The position numbers and the translations under genes are program-made. A model generated the notes under the pieces. That model had not been told where the DNA came from. It did no database searches and saw only the letters and a program-made list of their open reading frames with translations. 64,000 bases of DNA. Origin: Flavobacterium panici (GTDB lineage: Bacteria; Bacteroidota; Bacteroidia; Flavobacteriales; Flavobacteriaceae). The stretch lies in assembly GCF_903819335.1 (NCBI RefSeq), contig NZ_CAIJDE010000029.1, positions 39,219-103,218 of the forward strand, written 5' to 3'. Shown here in pieces: positions 27,001 to 34,785 of this stretch; position 1 is the first letter of the stretch; each line of letters starts with the position of its first letter.

Positions 27001-27999
27001 ATGATGACAAAGATATCTTTCCTAAATAAAGTTTTATGTGTTTTTGCAATTAGCTGTTGTTTATCAGCGCATTCGCAAATATTACAAAAAAGAACGCCTT
27101 TACTTATGGGTGGACGTTTTGATATTAGTATTGTTGCCAAAGATTCTTTAACTGCCGAACAAAACATCAACGAAGTAATTGCCGAAATTACCCGAATTGA
27201 AAATTTAATCTCCGATTGGAAACCAGATTCACAAGTTTCTCAAGTCAATCAAAATGCCGGAATAAAACCCATAAAAGTAGATCGTGAAGTTTTTGAACTC
27301 ACACAAAGAGCCATAAAATTATCTCAAATAACAAATGGCGGTTTCGACGTTAGTTTTGCCGCCATGGACAGAATCTGGAAATTTGACGGATCAATGACCG
27401 AAATGCCTTCGGCGGAAGCCATAAAAAAGTCGGTGGAAAAAGTGGGCTATAAAAATATTATTCTCGACAGCGTTGAATCGACAATATTCTTAAAGTTAAA
27501 AGGAATGAAAATTGGTTTTGGCGCTCTTGGCGAAGGCTACGCAACTGATAAATGCCGCGCCATGATGATTGCAAAAGGTATTCAAGCCGGAATCATAAAC
27601 GGTTCTGGAGATATGAGTACTTGGGGAAAACAACCTAACGGACAGCCTTGGAAAATAGGAATTACAAATCCGTTTAAACCTGAAAAAGTTTTGGCCGTTG
27701 TTCCACTAAATCAAGGTGCTGTAACAACATCCGGCAGTTATGAAAAATTCGTTGTTTTTAACGGAAAACGATATTCACATATTATAAATCCCGCAACAGG
27801 ATATCCTGCAACTGGTTTATGCAGTGTGACAGTCTTTGGTCCCAATGCCGAAACCGCAAACGGATTAAGCACTTCTTTAATGGTTTTAGGCCAAAAGGAA
27901 GGTTTGCTCCTACTTCAAAAATTCCCTGAATACAGCTGCGTGATGATTGCTGATAATGGGAAAGTGATCAAGTCAAAGAATTTTGTGTATAAGCTGTAA
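27001..27999 (+). CDS. apbE: FAD:protein FMN transferase (ApbE)
   Basis: 332 residues, exported (signal region ending near AHSQ, residue 26), with family motifs GGFDVSFAAMDRIWKF (about 110-125), GIINGSGDMSTWG, TSGSYEKFV, and HIINPATGYPATGL. ApbE attaches FMN from FAD to Thr/Ser of periplasmic proteins, needing Mg2+. The C-terminal motif usually read ADA-x-(S/A)-T is here TANGLSTSL: the metal-binding Asp position is Asn. It starts 4 nt after the PepSY gene, so they are coupled; the DUF2271 protein is the likely substrate. Confidence 0.9.
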   Translation: MMTKISFLNKVLCVFAISCCLSAHSQILQKRTPLLMGGRFDISIVAKDSLTAEQNINEVIAEITRIENLISDWKPDSQVSQVNQNAGIKPIKVDREVFELTQRAIKLSQITNGGFDVSFAAMDRIWKFDGSMTEMPSAEAIKKSVEKVGYKNIILDSVESTIFLKLKGMKIGFGALGEGYATDKCRAMMIAKGIQAGIINGSGDMSTWGKQPNGQPWKIGITNPFKPEKVLAVVPLNQGAVTTSGSYEKFVVFNGKRYSHIINPATGYPATGLCSVTVFGPNAETANGLSTSLMVLGQKEGLLLLQKFPEYSCVMIADNGKVIKSKNFVYKL

Positions 28000-28008
28000 A
28001 TGTTTTAA

Positions 28009-28151
28009 TCTCGCAAAGACGCGAAGCCGCAAAGTTTTAATCTAAAAAAATAAGCCATATAGTTATATAAATCCAATTAAGAAAAAACTTAAATTAACTT
28101 ATGTAACTTATATGGTTCAAAAAAACTTTGCGGCTCTGCTACTTTGCGAGA
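28009..28151. repeat. 143-bp inverted-repeat element (TCTCGCAAAG family)
   Basis: Arms at 28009-28038 and 28122-28151 are 30 nt long with 26 of 30 bases pairing; the interior also holds an imperfect inverted pair (CATATAGTTATATAA against TTATGTAACTTATATGG). It lies between convergent apbE and the GH2 gene, so it may also serve as a terminator in both directions. Confidence 0.85.
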
Positions 28152-28158
28152 GATGAAT

Positions 28159-30576
28159 TTACTTTACTTTAACTTCAATTATTGTTGCTTGTAAATTTCC
28201 TGTTGAAGCCTTCAACTGAATATTTTCTTTCTTTCCATTCGACTGAATAATCGCAATACATTTTCCACTGAATAACTTACAAGAATTCGCTTTAAAAGAA
28301 TCCAAATTAGCCTGATAACCATTATCAACTCCAACTAATTTTCCTCCGCCGGTAACTTCAAAATTAATTAAATCTGTTGCATTTGGTAATAAGTTTCCAT
28401 CTATATCAACTGTAGAAACGGTTACATAAACCAAATCATAAGTGTCATTTTTGATAATAGTTTTATCTGCTTTTAAATCTATTTTTGAAGCTTCTCCGGC
28501 TGTGTGGATTTCCTTTTCTAAAACAACTTTTCCGTTCTTTCTTGAAATTGCTTTTAACATTCCCGGTTCAAATTTTACTTTCCAAGAAATATGGAGATCA
28601 TCATTTTGTTTTGATTTTATGCCGAGAGATTTTCCGTTTAAGAATAATTCCACTTCATCTGCATTATTGTAATACGCCCAAACGTCCACTTCCTGATCTT
28701 TTTTCCAGTTCCAATGCGGGAAAATATGCAGGACAGTTTTGTTAGACCATTCACTTTGGTACATATAATACACATCTTTAGGAAGTCCGGCTAAATCAAC
28801 AATTCCGAAATAAGAACTTCTAGCCGGATACGGATATGGATCAGGTTCTCCGATATAATCAAATCCCGTCCAGATAAAAGTTCCCGCCATGAAATCCTGT
28901 TTTTTAATCGTTTTCCAGTTTTCTTCATGCGTTGCTCCCCAATACGATTTCACCTGATCGTAAGCCGAAACCGTCCAGTCTGCATTTCCGTCAAACGCAG
29001 CACCGTGTTTTGTTGGCCAGGCTTTAATTCCGTCTGGGAAATCATAATGTCCACGGGTTTCTAAAGCCGAAACACTTTCAGAAGCTAATATTTTCTGTCC
29101 TTTAAAACGTTCCGGAAAATCTTTATAATCTTCGTGTTTGTAATTAAATCCTAAAAGATCTAAAGCTCCGGATTGATAAATAAAATTCTTCTCAATTATA
29201 TTTTCGGTCAAAGCCGAAGTTACAGGACGTGTTGCATCTAAAGATTTCACGATTTTCGCTAATTCTCTGGTAATTGCAATTCCTGTTGAGTCAAACTGCT
29301 CTCTAATTTCATTACCAATACTCCACATCATAACCGATGGATGATTGCGGTCTCTTTTAATAAAATCTACTAAATCTTGTTTGTGCCAGGCATCCCAATC
29401 TTTATGATAATCGTTAGTCACTTTTTTCTTTTTCCAAACATCAAAAGCTTCGTCCTGAACAATAAAACCCATTTCATCGCACAATTGCATCATTTCCAAC
29501 GAATGCGGATTATGTGACATTCTGATTGCGTTTGCTCCCATTTCTTTCATCAAAGTCAGTTTTCTTCTAACCGCATGAATATTTTCTACCGAACCCAAAG
29601 CACCATTATCATGATGCAGGCAAACTCCCAATATTTTTGTTGGTTTTCCATTTAAAGAAAATCCTTTCTCTGAATCGAAATTAAAAAATCTAAATCCGAG
29701 CGCCGTTTCATAATTATCGACTAGTACAGATTTCTCGTAGATTTTTGTAATTACTTTATACAAATATGGATTTTCAGTATTCCATAATTGTGTCTCTAGA
29801 ACATCTAGATTATGTACCTTCGTTTCAAATGTTTTAGCTTCAATTTTCTCTGTAGAAATCTTATTAGCTACTTCTTTATTCTTTGCATCTAAAATAGAAG
29901 TGACCAATGTAAATTCTCTGGCAGTATCATTATCATTATCAATTGTAACTTCTAAATGCACTTTTGATTGCTTTGTTGAAACTTCAGGCGTAGTCACAAA
30001 AGTCCCCCACTTTCCGACATGCAATTTTTCACTTGTCACCAATCTCACATTTCTGTAAATTCCAGAACCTGTATACCATCTTGAGTTTGGCTGAGCATCG
30101 TTATCAACTTTGACAGCAATAGTATTGGCTTGTCCATAATTTAAATACGGAGACAAATCATAACTAAAAGAGATATAACCATTCGGACGAATTCCTAATG
30201 ATTTTCCATTAATGAAAACTTCGCTATTCTTAAAAACACCGTCAAATTCAATCGAAATCGTTTTGCTTTTCCAACTCGCTGGAATAGTAAAAACTTTACG
30301 ATACCATCCTTTTCCCGCAGGTAAAAAGCCTTGCGCTTGTTTGGTTTTGCTGTCTTTGTCAAAAGTACCTTCAATGCTCCAATCGTGCGGCAGTTGAAGT
30401 ATTCTCCAATCTGACACATTATAATTAGCATTGACTGCTTCAGGATAATCTCCTAATTTGAAGTTCCAGTTTTTATTGAAGTCTTCTACAATTCTTGCTT
30501 GTTTTTGTGCAAAAATTGATATTGAAAACAACAACGCAATTGTAACTTTTTGAAATATGTTTTTATGTTTAATCAT
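28159..30576 (-). CDS. Glycoside hydrolase family 2 enzyme (beta-galactosidase/glucuronidase type)
   Basis: 805 residues with signal peptide (cleavage after about IFAQ). Domains: N-terminal jelly roll (30-180), immunoglobulin-like domain (185-295), TIM barrel from about 300, DUF4982-like segment and further beta domains to the end. Catalytic acid/base E423 (SIGNEIRE) and nucleophile E500 (ILASESVSA) are in place. In rhamnogalacturonan II loci GH2 enzymes act as beta-glucuronidase or beta-galacturonidase; the context suggests that but activity could be beta-galactosidase. It is the last gene in the minus-strand carbohydrate block. Confidence 0.9.
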   Translation of the reverse strand: MIKHKNIFQKVTIALLFSISIFAQKQARIVEDFNKNWNFKLGDYPEAVNANYNVSDWRILQLPHDWSIEGTFDKDSKTKQAQGFLPAGKGWYRKVFTIPASWKSKTISIEFDGVFKNSEVFINGKSLGIRPNGYISFSYDLSPYLNYGQANTIAVKVDNDAQPNSRWYTGSGIYRNVRLVTSEKLHVGKWGTFVTTPEVSTKQSKVHLEVTIDNDNDTAREFTLVTSILDAKNKEVANKISTEKIEAKTFETKVHNLDVLETQLWNTENPYLYKVITKIYEKSVLVDNYETALGFRFFNFDSEKGFSLNGKPTKILGVCLHHDNGALGSVENIHAVRRKLTLMKEMGANAIRMSHNPHSLEMMQLCDEMGFIVQDEAFDVWKKKKVTNDYHKDWDAWHKQDLVDFIKRDRNHPSVMMWSIGNEIREQFDSTGIAITRELAKIVKSLDATRPVTSALTENIIEKNFIYQSGALDLLGFNYKHEDYKDFPERFKGQKILASESVSALETRGHYDFPDGIKAWPTKHGAAFDGNADWTVSAYDQVKSYWGATHEENWKTIKKQDFMAGTFIWTGFDYIGEPDPYPYPARSSYFGIVDLAGLPKDVYYMYQSEWSNKTVLHIFPHWNWKKDQEVDVWAYYNNADEVELFLNGKSLGIKSKQNDDLHISWKVKFEPGMLKAISRKNGKVVLEKEIHTAGEASKIDLKADKTIIKNDTYDLVYVTVSTVDIDGNLLPNATDLINFEVTGGGKLVGVDNGYQANLDSFKANSCKLFSGKCIAIIQSNGKKENIQLKASTGNLQATIIEVKVK

Positions 30577-30828
30577 AAATATGTTTTTTATTCTAATCTT
30601 ATTTTTGATACCGTTTTGTCAGGCTGAGCGAAGTCGAAGCCCACGCTCGAAACTCCGCAACGTTTATCTGTAGAGACGCACAGCAGTGCGTCTAACACAC
30701 AGTAGGACAATTGGAGCGTAGACGCACATTATGGACATTTGGAACGTAGACGCACTGCTGTGCGTCTCTACAATCAAAATTCGTTAAAAAAACCTTTGCG
30801 CCTTTGTGCCTTTGTGGCAAACCGCCAT
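30577..30828. other. 252-bp intergenic region with palindromic element
   Basis: No gene. It contains GTCAGGCTGAGCGAAGTCG (around 30619-30637), a half-copy of another common intergenic repeat, then the 26-nt inverted pair annotated at 30669-30772, and a CCTTTGCGCCTTTGTGCC tail near 30793. Confidence 0.6.
30669..30772. repeat. Perfect 26-nt inverted repeat of the GAGACGCACAGCAG family
   Basis: 30669-30694 and 30747-30772 are exact reverse complements, 52 nt apart. Each arm is itself near-palindromic (GACGCAC-AGCA-GTGCGTC), so the region can form either two small hairpins or one long stem. A partial third copy (GTAGACGCAC) lies at about 30718-30727. Confidence 0.92.
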
Positions 30829-33800
30829 TTATTGAAACTCAAAATTATCCAACATTAATCCCTTCAAATCATCACCTTCCAAGGTTATTTTATACCTACC
30901 GGCATTAATATAACCACCAGAAGTCGTATTTAAAACCTTCCATTTTTCAGACGAAGGAAAGAACTCAATTGTATCATTTCGCATTAAAATCCCGTACGCA
31001 TCTTCCATTTTGAATTTGACTTTTAACGGTGCTTCATTTCTGTTCATAAAACGGAAACGCATTAAATAAATTCCAGCAACTCCAGGTTTCACTTCAAACT
31101 CGATGCTGTTGCTTGTCTTTTTTGTAAACTCAATATAATCAGCTTTTTTGAAATTTGCTTTTTCGATTCCCGTTCCTGTTGTTTTTGTCTTTTCTGCTTC
31201 GATAATTACAACTGGTCTTGAATCGTCTTTTTCGCCCATATCATACGTTGGAACAATGGCAATCGAAGATATTATTTCAGAATTATCAAAAAGAACTTTC
31301 TCGCCTTTCTTTACTTTTTTAGTAAAAACTACAAATTCATTTTGACTACTATTTCTAGCTTTTTCTTCTAATTTTTTATAATCTGAAAATCGCTCTAAAT
31401 TCAATTTTTTATTATCTATAAAAAGATATAATTCTGAATCTTCTTTAGCAGTAAACGAACCTTTATTTTTAGAATGTGATGAAAACTGCAAATAATCTGC
31501 TCCAAAAACTTCCGAAGGCAATTCAGTAAAAACAACATCAGAATCTGAGTATTGTTTTGAATTAATATCCAGCCATGAAGCTACTCTGTTCGTTTTATCA
31601 TAAGAATCTAAAACCAGATTCTGAATGTTTTTTGAAGATTCCTCACTTGGCCGTGCATGAATATCTTTTGTCGCAATGGCGATTGCCGAAATAATCGCCT
31701 GCGAGGCTTTTACATTTGGAAACGAAATCACAATTTTTCCGTTTGTACTTTTTACTTTGAATGTTTTCTTCAAAGCATTATCATGTCCGGCTTCTGCCCA
31801 AATATCAAAATCCTTTAAAACAACATTTTCGTTAATGGCAACATCAAACAAACGCCAGCCTTTGCAGTCTAAACCTCCGCCAGTTCCGTACCACGGTTCT
31901 GTGAAATATAATTCGATTAAATATTCTCCATCTGATGCAGGAAATTCATAACGCAATTTATCAACACCGTATCTAAAACTTTGAAATAATTCCGAATCTT
32001 TTGTTCCGTTTATTGGATCGAAAGTTTTTCTTTGACTGGCAAAAAAGTCTGGAAGTTTTCCAAAACTATCGGTCCATGATAAAGAACCCCAAGTATTTTG
32101 ACCGTTTTTATGTGTATCGGTAAACCATGTATTTCCAGCAGAATCCGTTAATTCTGAACCTCCGCAATTTACTCTGTAAATATAATTGTAACCGCTTTTT
32201 GCTTTTGTAATATCTGATTTATCCGTTGTTAAAGCATCAAAATTTGGTGCTTTTGATAGATTATTTAAAACAATATAATCTTTTGAAACTGCTTTTCCGT
32301 TTACATATCCAACGGCATACAAAACATTGTATTGAATATTGACATTATTGAATTGAAAATGTTGTCCGATTCCTGGATTTTTTAGTTTTCCTAAAGAAGA
32401 TTTATTGACATCATTGAACAATTCTACTTCGTCGCAATTGGAATAAATATCGATTCCGTTTTTGATTCCCGCTGTTTCCCAACGGCTTGGCCAAGTGTGC
32501 GAAACGATATAAACCATCGGATTGGTTTTGTTCGAAACATAATTCGCACGGTACATATAAAACGCATCCAAAGGTTCTCCCCAGATCGTAAAAAGTCCTT
32601 TGTAATTTACTGGACCGACTTTATCGATATCTCTAAATCCCTCTCCATTCTGCACTCTTCCCGGATTTTCATGTGAAGCAAAAAGCCAGTTGAATTGTCC
32701 CGCAATTTTATCTTTTACTGATTCTGCTTCACGGACTTTAATTTCCATTAATTGAGAAAAACGGTTTTCGCTTAAAGTTCCTTTTTGGTCAAACTCACCT
32801 TCGGTATGTAAATCGGCTGAACGCCATGCGCCGTATTCTCCGTTTAAAAGCTGAGTGGTCATTTCCAAATGGTATTTTAACGGATCTCCGCCATATGTTC
32901 CAGACCAGTTTTGAACAACATTCCAATCTGTTCCTTCTCCTCCATTACAAGTCGTTACAATACGTTGTGAAGCTGATAACGGATCCATTTCGCGGATAAT
33001 CTTCGTGCATTCTTCTGCAAATTCTTTTGGAATTGTACTTTCATTCTGCAATCCCCACATGACAACTGATGGGCTGTTTCTGCGTTCTTTAATCCATTCG
33101 CGTAAAAGGGTTTTAAAGTTTTCTTTAAACTCAGGCGTATCGTACCAAATATGTGCCGAAAACTGACTCCAAAACAAGATTCCGTTTTCGTCTAATTCTT
33201 TTTGGTACAATAAATTATGAGGTTGATGTGCTTCTCTAAAAGCATTGAATCCGCCTGCTTTGATCTGCTCAATTCTGGAATGAATCATTTCGTCTGAAAA
33301 CGAATGACTTTTTCCAATTAAATGTTCGTACTCGCAGACGCCATTTATAAAAACAGGTTCGTCATTAATAAAAAAACGATTGTCTTTTCCATCACGACTA
33401 ACAGGCCAGCTCACCCAGCGAATTCCGTAAGGAGTTGTTAACTGATCGATTATTTTTCCGTTTTCATAAACAGAAGTCACCAGTTTATACAAATACGGAT
33501 TTGACGGCGACCATAATTTTGGATTTTGAATCTCAGGAAGTGTCTGTGCTATTTCTTTGGTTTCTCCCGAATTGATTTTGTTGTCGATTTTTGTAATAGC
33601 AACTTTCTTTCCTGATGCATCAAAAAGAATATTTTCAATCGTTACATTTCTGTTTGAAGTACCGTAATTCTTGATTTCTGTTGTTGCATGAAGAATGGCT
33701 TTTTGTTTTGAAACTGATTTATCGTTCCAAATATGAACACCAAAAGGTTCAATTCGAATATCATTTGTGATAACCAAAGATACTGGTCTGAAAATCCCCA

Positions 33801-34353
33801 TTGGCTGAGAACCTTCTGAAAATCCCCATTCTCCGGAACAGCCACCGCAAACCCAAGGCAAATCTGCAATAAAAGAGGGATGCGCTGCTTTTACTAAAAT
33901 GATATTTTCTTTATTGAAAGAAACAGATTTTGTAATGTTTAATGTAAAAGTCGTTCGTCCGCCTTTGTGTTCGCCTGCTTTTTTGCCATTTACCCAAACA
34001 GTTGCATACGAACTTACACCTTCGAAATAGAGAAAAAGTTGTTTTGAAACGTCTTTTTTATCAAGTATTAAAGTCTTTTTATACCAGGCTGTTCCGTGTA
34101 AATTTCCGTGTTTTGTTCTCCTGTAACCATAATACTGATCCCAGTTGTGAGGAACGTTTACATTTAACCATTTATCTGACTTTGGATTCTCCACAAAAGA
34201 TTTCTCGTCTTGCGGATTATCCAAAAGAATGGTTTCCCAAGAGGAGTTCAGCGAAACTTCCTTTCGGACTTTCGCTGAACTTTTTGTGCTTTGACTCCAA
34301 ACAAAGCATGTACTTGAAAAAAAACAAAAAAATAAAAAAACTATTCTGTTCAT
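30829..34353 (-). CDS. Large GH2-type glycoside hydrolase with C-terminal malectin-like domain
   Basis: 1174 residues; signal peptide ends near VWSQ (21). GH2 N-terminal jelly roll and Ig-like domains lead to the TIM barrel with E438 (WGLQNES) as acid/base and E506 (LNGEYGAW) as nucleophile. From about 730 to 920 lies a malectin/CBM57-like domain (YRVNCGG, LYFTEPWYG); the last 170 residues form another beta-rich, possibly carbohydrate-binding domain (ending LKGLMLDNFEFQ). It is longer than typical GH2 enzymes, and likely periplasmic or outer-membrane. Probable beta-galactosidase-, glucuronidase- or galacturonidase-like; substrate unknown. Confidence 0.88.
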   Translation of the reverse strand: MNRIVFLFFCFFSSTCFVWSQSTKSSAKVRKEVSLNSSWETILLDNPQDEKSFVENPKSDKWLNVNVPHNWDQYYGYRRTKHGNLHGTAWYKKTLILDKKDVSKQLFLYFEGVSSYATVWVNGKKAGEHKGGRTTFTLNITKSVSFNKENIILVKAAHPSFIADLPWVCGGCSGEWGFSEGSQPMGIFRPVSLVITNDIRIEPFGVHIWNDKSVSKQKAILHATTEIKNYGTSNRNVTIENILFDASGKKVAITKIDNKINSGETKEIAQTLPEIQNPKLWSPSNPYLYKLVTSVYENGKIIDQLTTPYGIRWVSWPVSRDGKDNRFFINDEPVFINGVCEYEHLIGKSHSFSDEMIHSRIEQIKAGGFNAFREAHQPHNLLYQKELDENGILFWSQFSAHIWYDTPEFKENFKTLLREWIKERRNSPSVVMWGLQNESTIPKEFAEECTKIIREMDPLSASQRIVTTCNGGEGTDWNVVQNWSGTYGGDPLKYHLEMTTQLLNGEYGAWRSADLHTEGEFDQKGTLSENRFSQLMEIKVREAESVKDKIAGQFNWLFASHENPGRVQNGEGFRDIDKVGPVNYKGLFTIWGEPLDAFYMYRANYVSNKTNPMVYIVSHTWPSRWETAGIKNGIDIYSNCDEVELFNDVNKSSLGKLKNPGIGQHFQFNNVNIQYNVLYAVGYVNGKAVSKDYIVLNNLSKAPNFDALTTDKSDITKAKSGYNYIYRVNCGGSELTDSAGNTWFTDTHKNGQNTWGSLSWTDSFGKLPDFFASQRKTFDPINGTKDSELFQSFRYGVDKLRYEFPASDGEYLIELYFTEPWYGTGGGLDCKGWRLFDVAINENVVLKDFDIWAEAGHDNALKKTFKVKSTNGKIVISFPNVKASQAIISAIAIATKDIHARPSEESSKNIQNLVLDSYDKTNRVASWLDINSKQYSDSDVVFTELPSEVFGADYLQFSSHSKNKGSFTAKEDSELYLFIDNKKLNLERFSDYKKLEEKARNSSQNEFVVFTKKVKKGEKVLFDNSEIISSIAIVPTYDMGEKDDSRPVVIIEAEKTKTTGTGIEKANFKKADYIEFTKKTSNSIEFEVKPGVAGIYLMRFRFMNRNEAPLKVKFKMEDAYGILMRNDTIEFFPSSEKWKVLNTTSGGYINAGRYKITLEGDDLKGLMLDNFEFQ

Positions 34354-34467
34354 ATATTTTTATTAAACCATATAAGTGATATAAGGTAATTTAAGTTTTA
34401 ATCGTTTGTATCCTGCAAGGTTTTAAAAACCTTGTAGGTTTAACTTTTATATTTAATTCACAAAGTT

Positions 34468-34570
34468 TGTCATTTCGACGGAGGAGAAATCTTCGCAAGT
34501 AGCTCCGCATAGAAATGTCGCCAATCTTTGTAGAGTTTCTTGTGGAGATCCCTCGTCCCTCGGGATGACA
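34468..34570. repeat. TGTCATTTCGACGAAGGAG family element, copy 1 (diverged)
   Basis: The left arm TGTCATTTCGACGGAGGAG (34468-34486) is typical, but the right arm has drifted to GATCCCTCGTCCCTCGGGATGACA (ends 34570). It is the most diverged of four copies, about 103 nt. Confidence 0.8.
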
Positions 34571-34640
34571 AGATTGTGTTTATACTTTGAGCAAACCTGA
34601 CGGGTTTTAAAAACTCGTCAGGTTTAACTTTACGTTTAGT

Positions 34641-34776
34641 CGCGTGAGGGATTGAGGCGATATCTCCCGATTTAGAAAAACAAGGCTTTTTAGCCGTAGT
34701 TTTTGTTAATCGGGAATATAGCCGAAAGCCCGACCCGGAGGGGCACGCCCACACGAGCGATAGCAAACTGACGCAG
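34641..34776. repeat. GC-rich intergenic block with stem-loop
   Basis: It begins CGCGTGAGGGATTGAGGCG and ends with CCCGACCCGGAGGGGCACG, unlike the AT-rich surroundings. TCCCGATT (34665-34672) pairs with AATCGGGA (34708-34715), with GGCTTTTTAGCC at the top of the loop. Similar sequences recur in Flavobacterium genomes as I recall; only one copy is in this window. Confidence 0.5.
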
Positions 34777-34785
34777 TAAATTATT

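Larger units (their letters stand above)
34354..34785. other. 432-bp intergenic region packed with repeat elements
   Basis: No gene; a minus-strand open frame of 123 codons (34470-34841) is a read-through of the repeats and the end of the next gene. Contents in order: hairpin 34412-34438 (GCAAGG...CCTTGT), the 34468-34570 element, hairpin 34593-34625 (AACCTGACGGG...CTCGTCAGGTT), and a GC-rich block 34641-34776. Confidence 0.75.
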
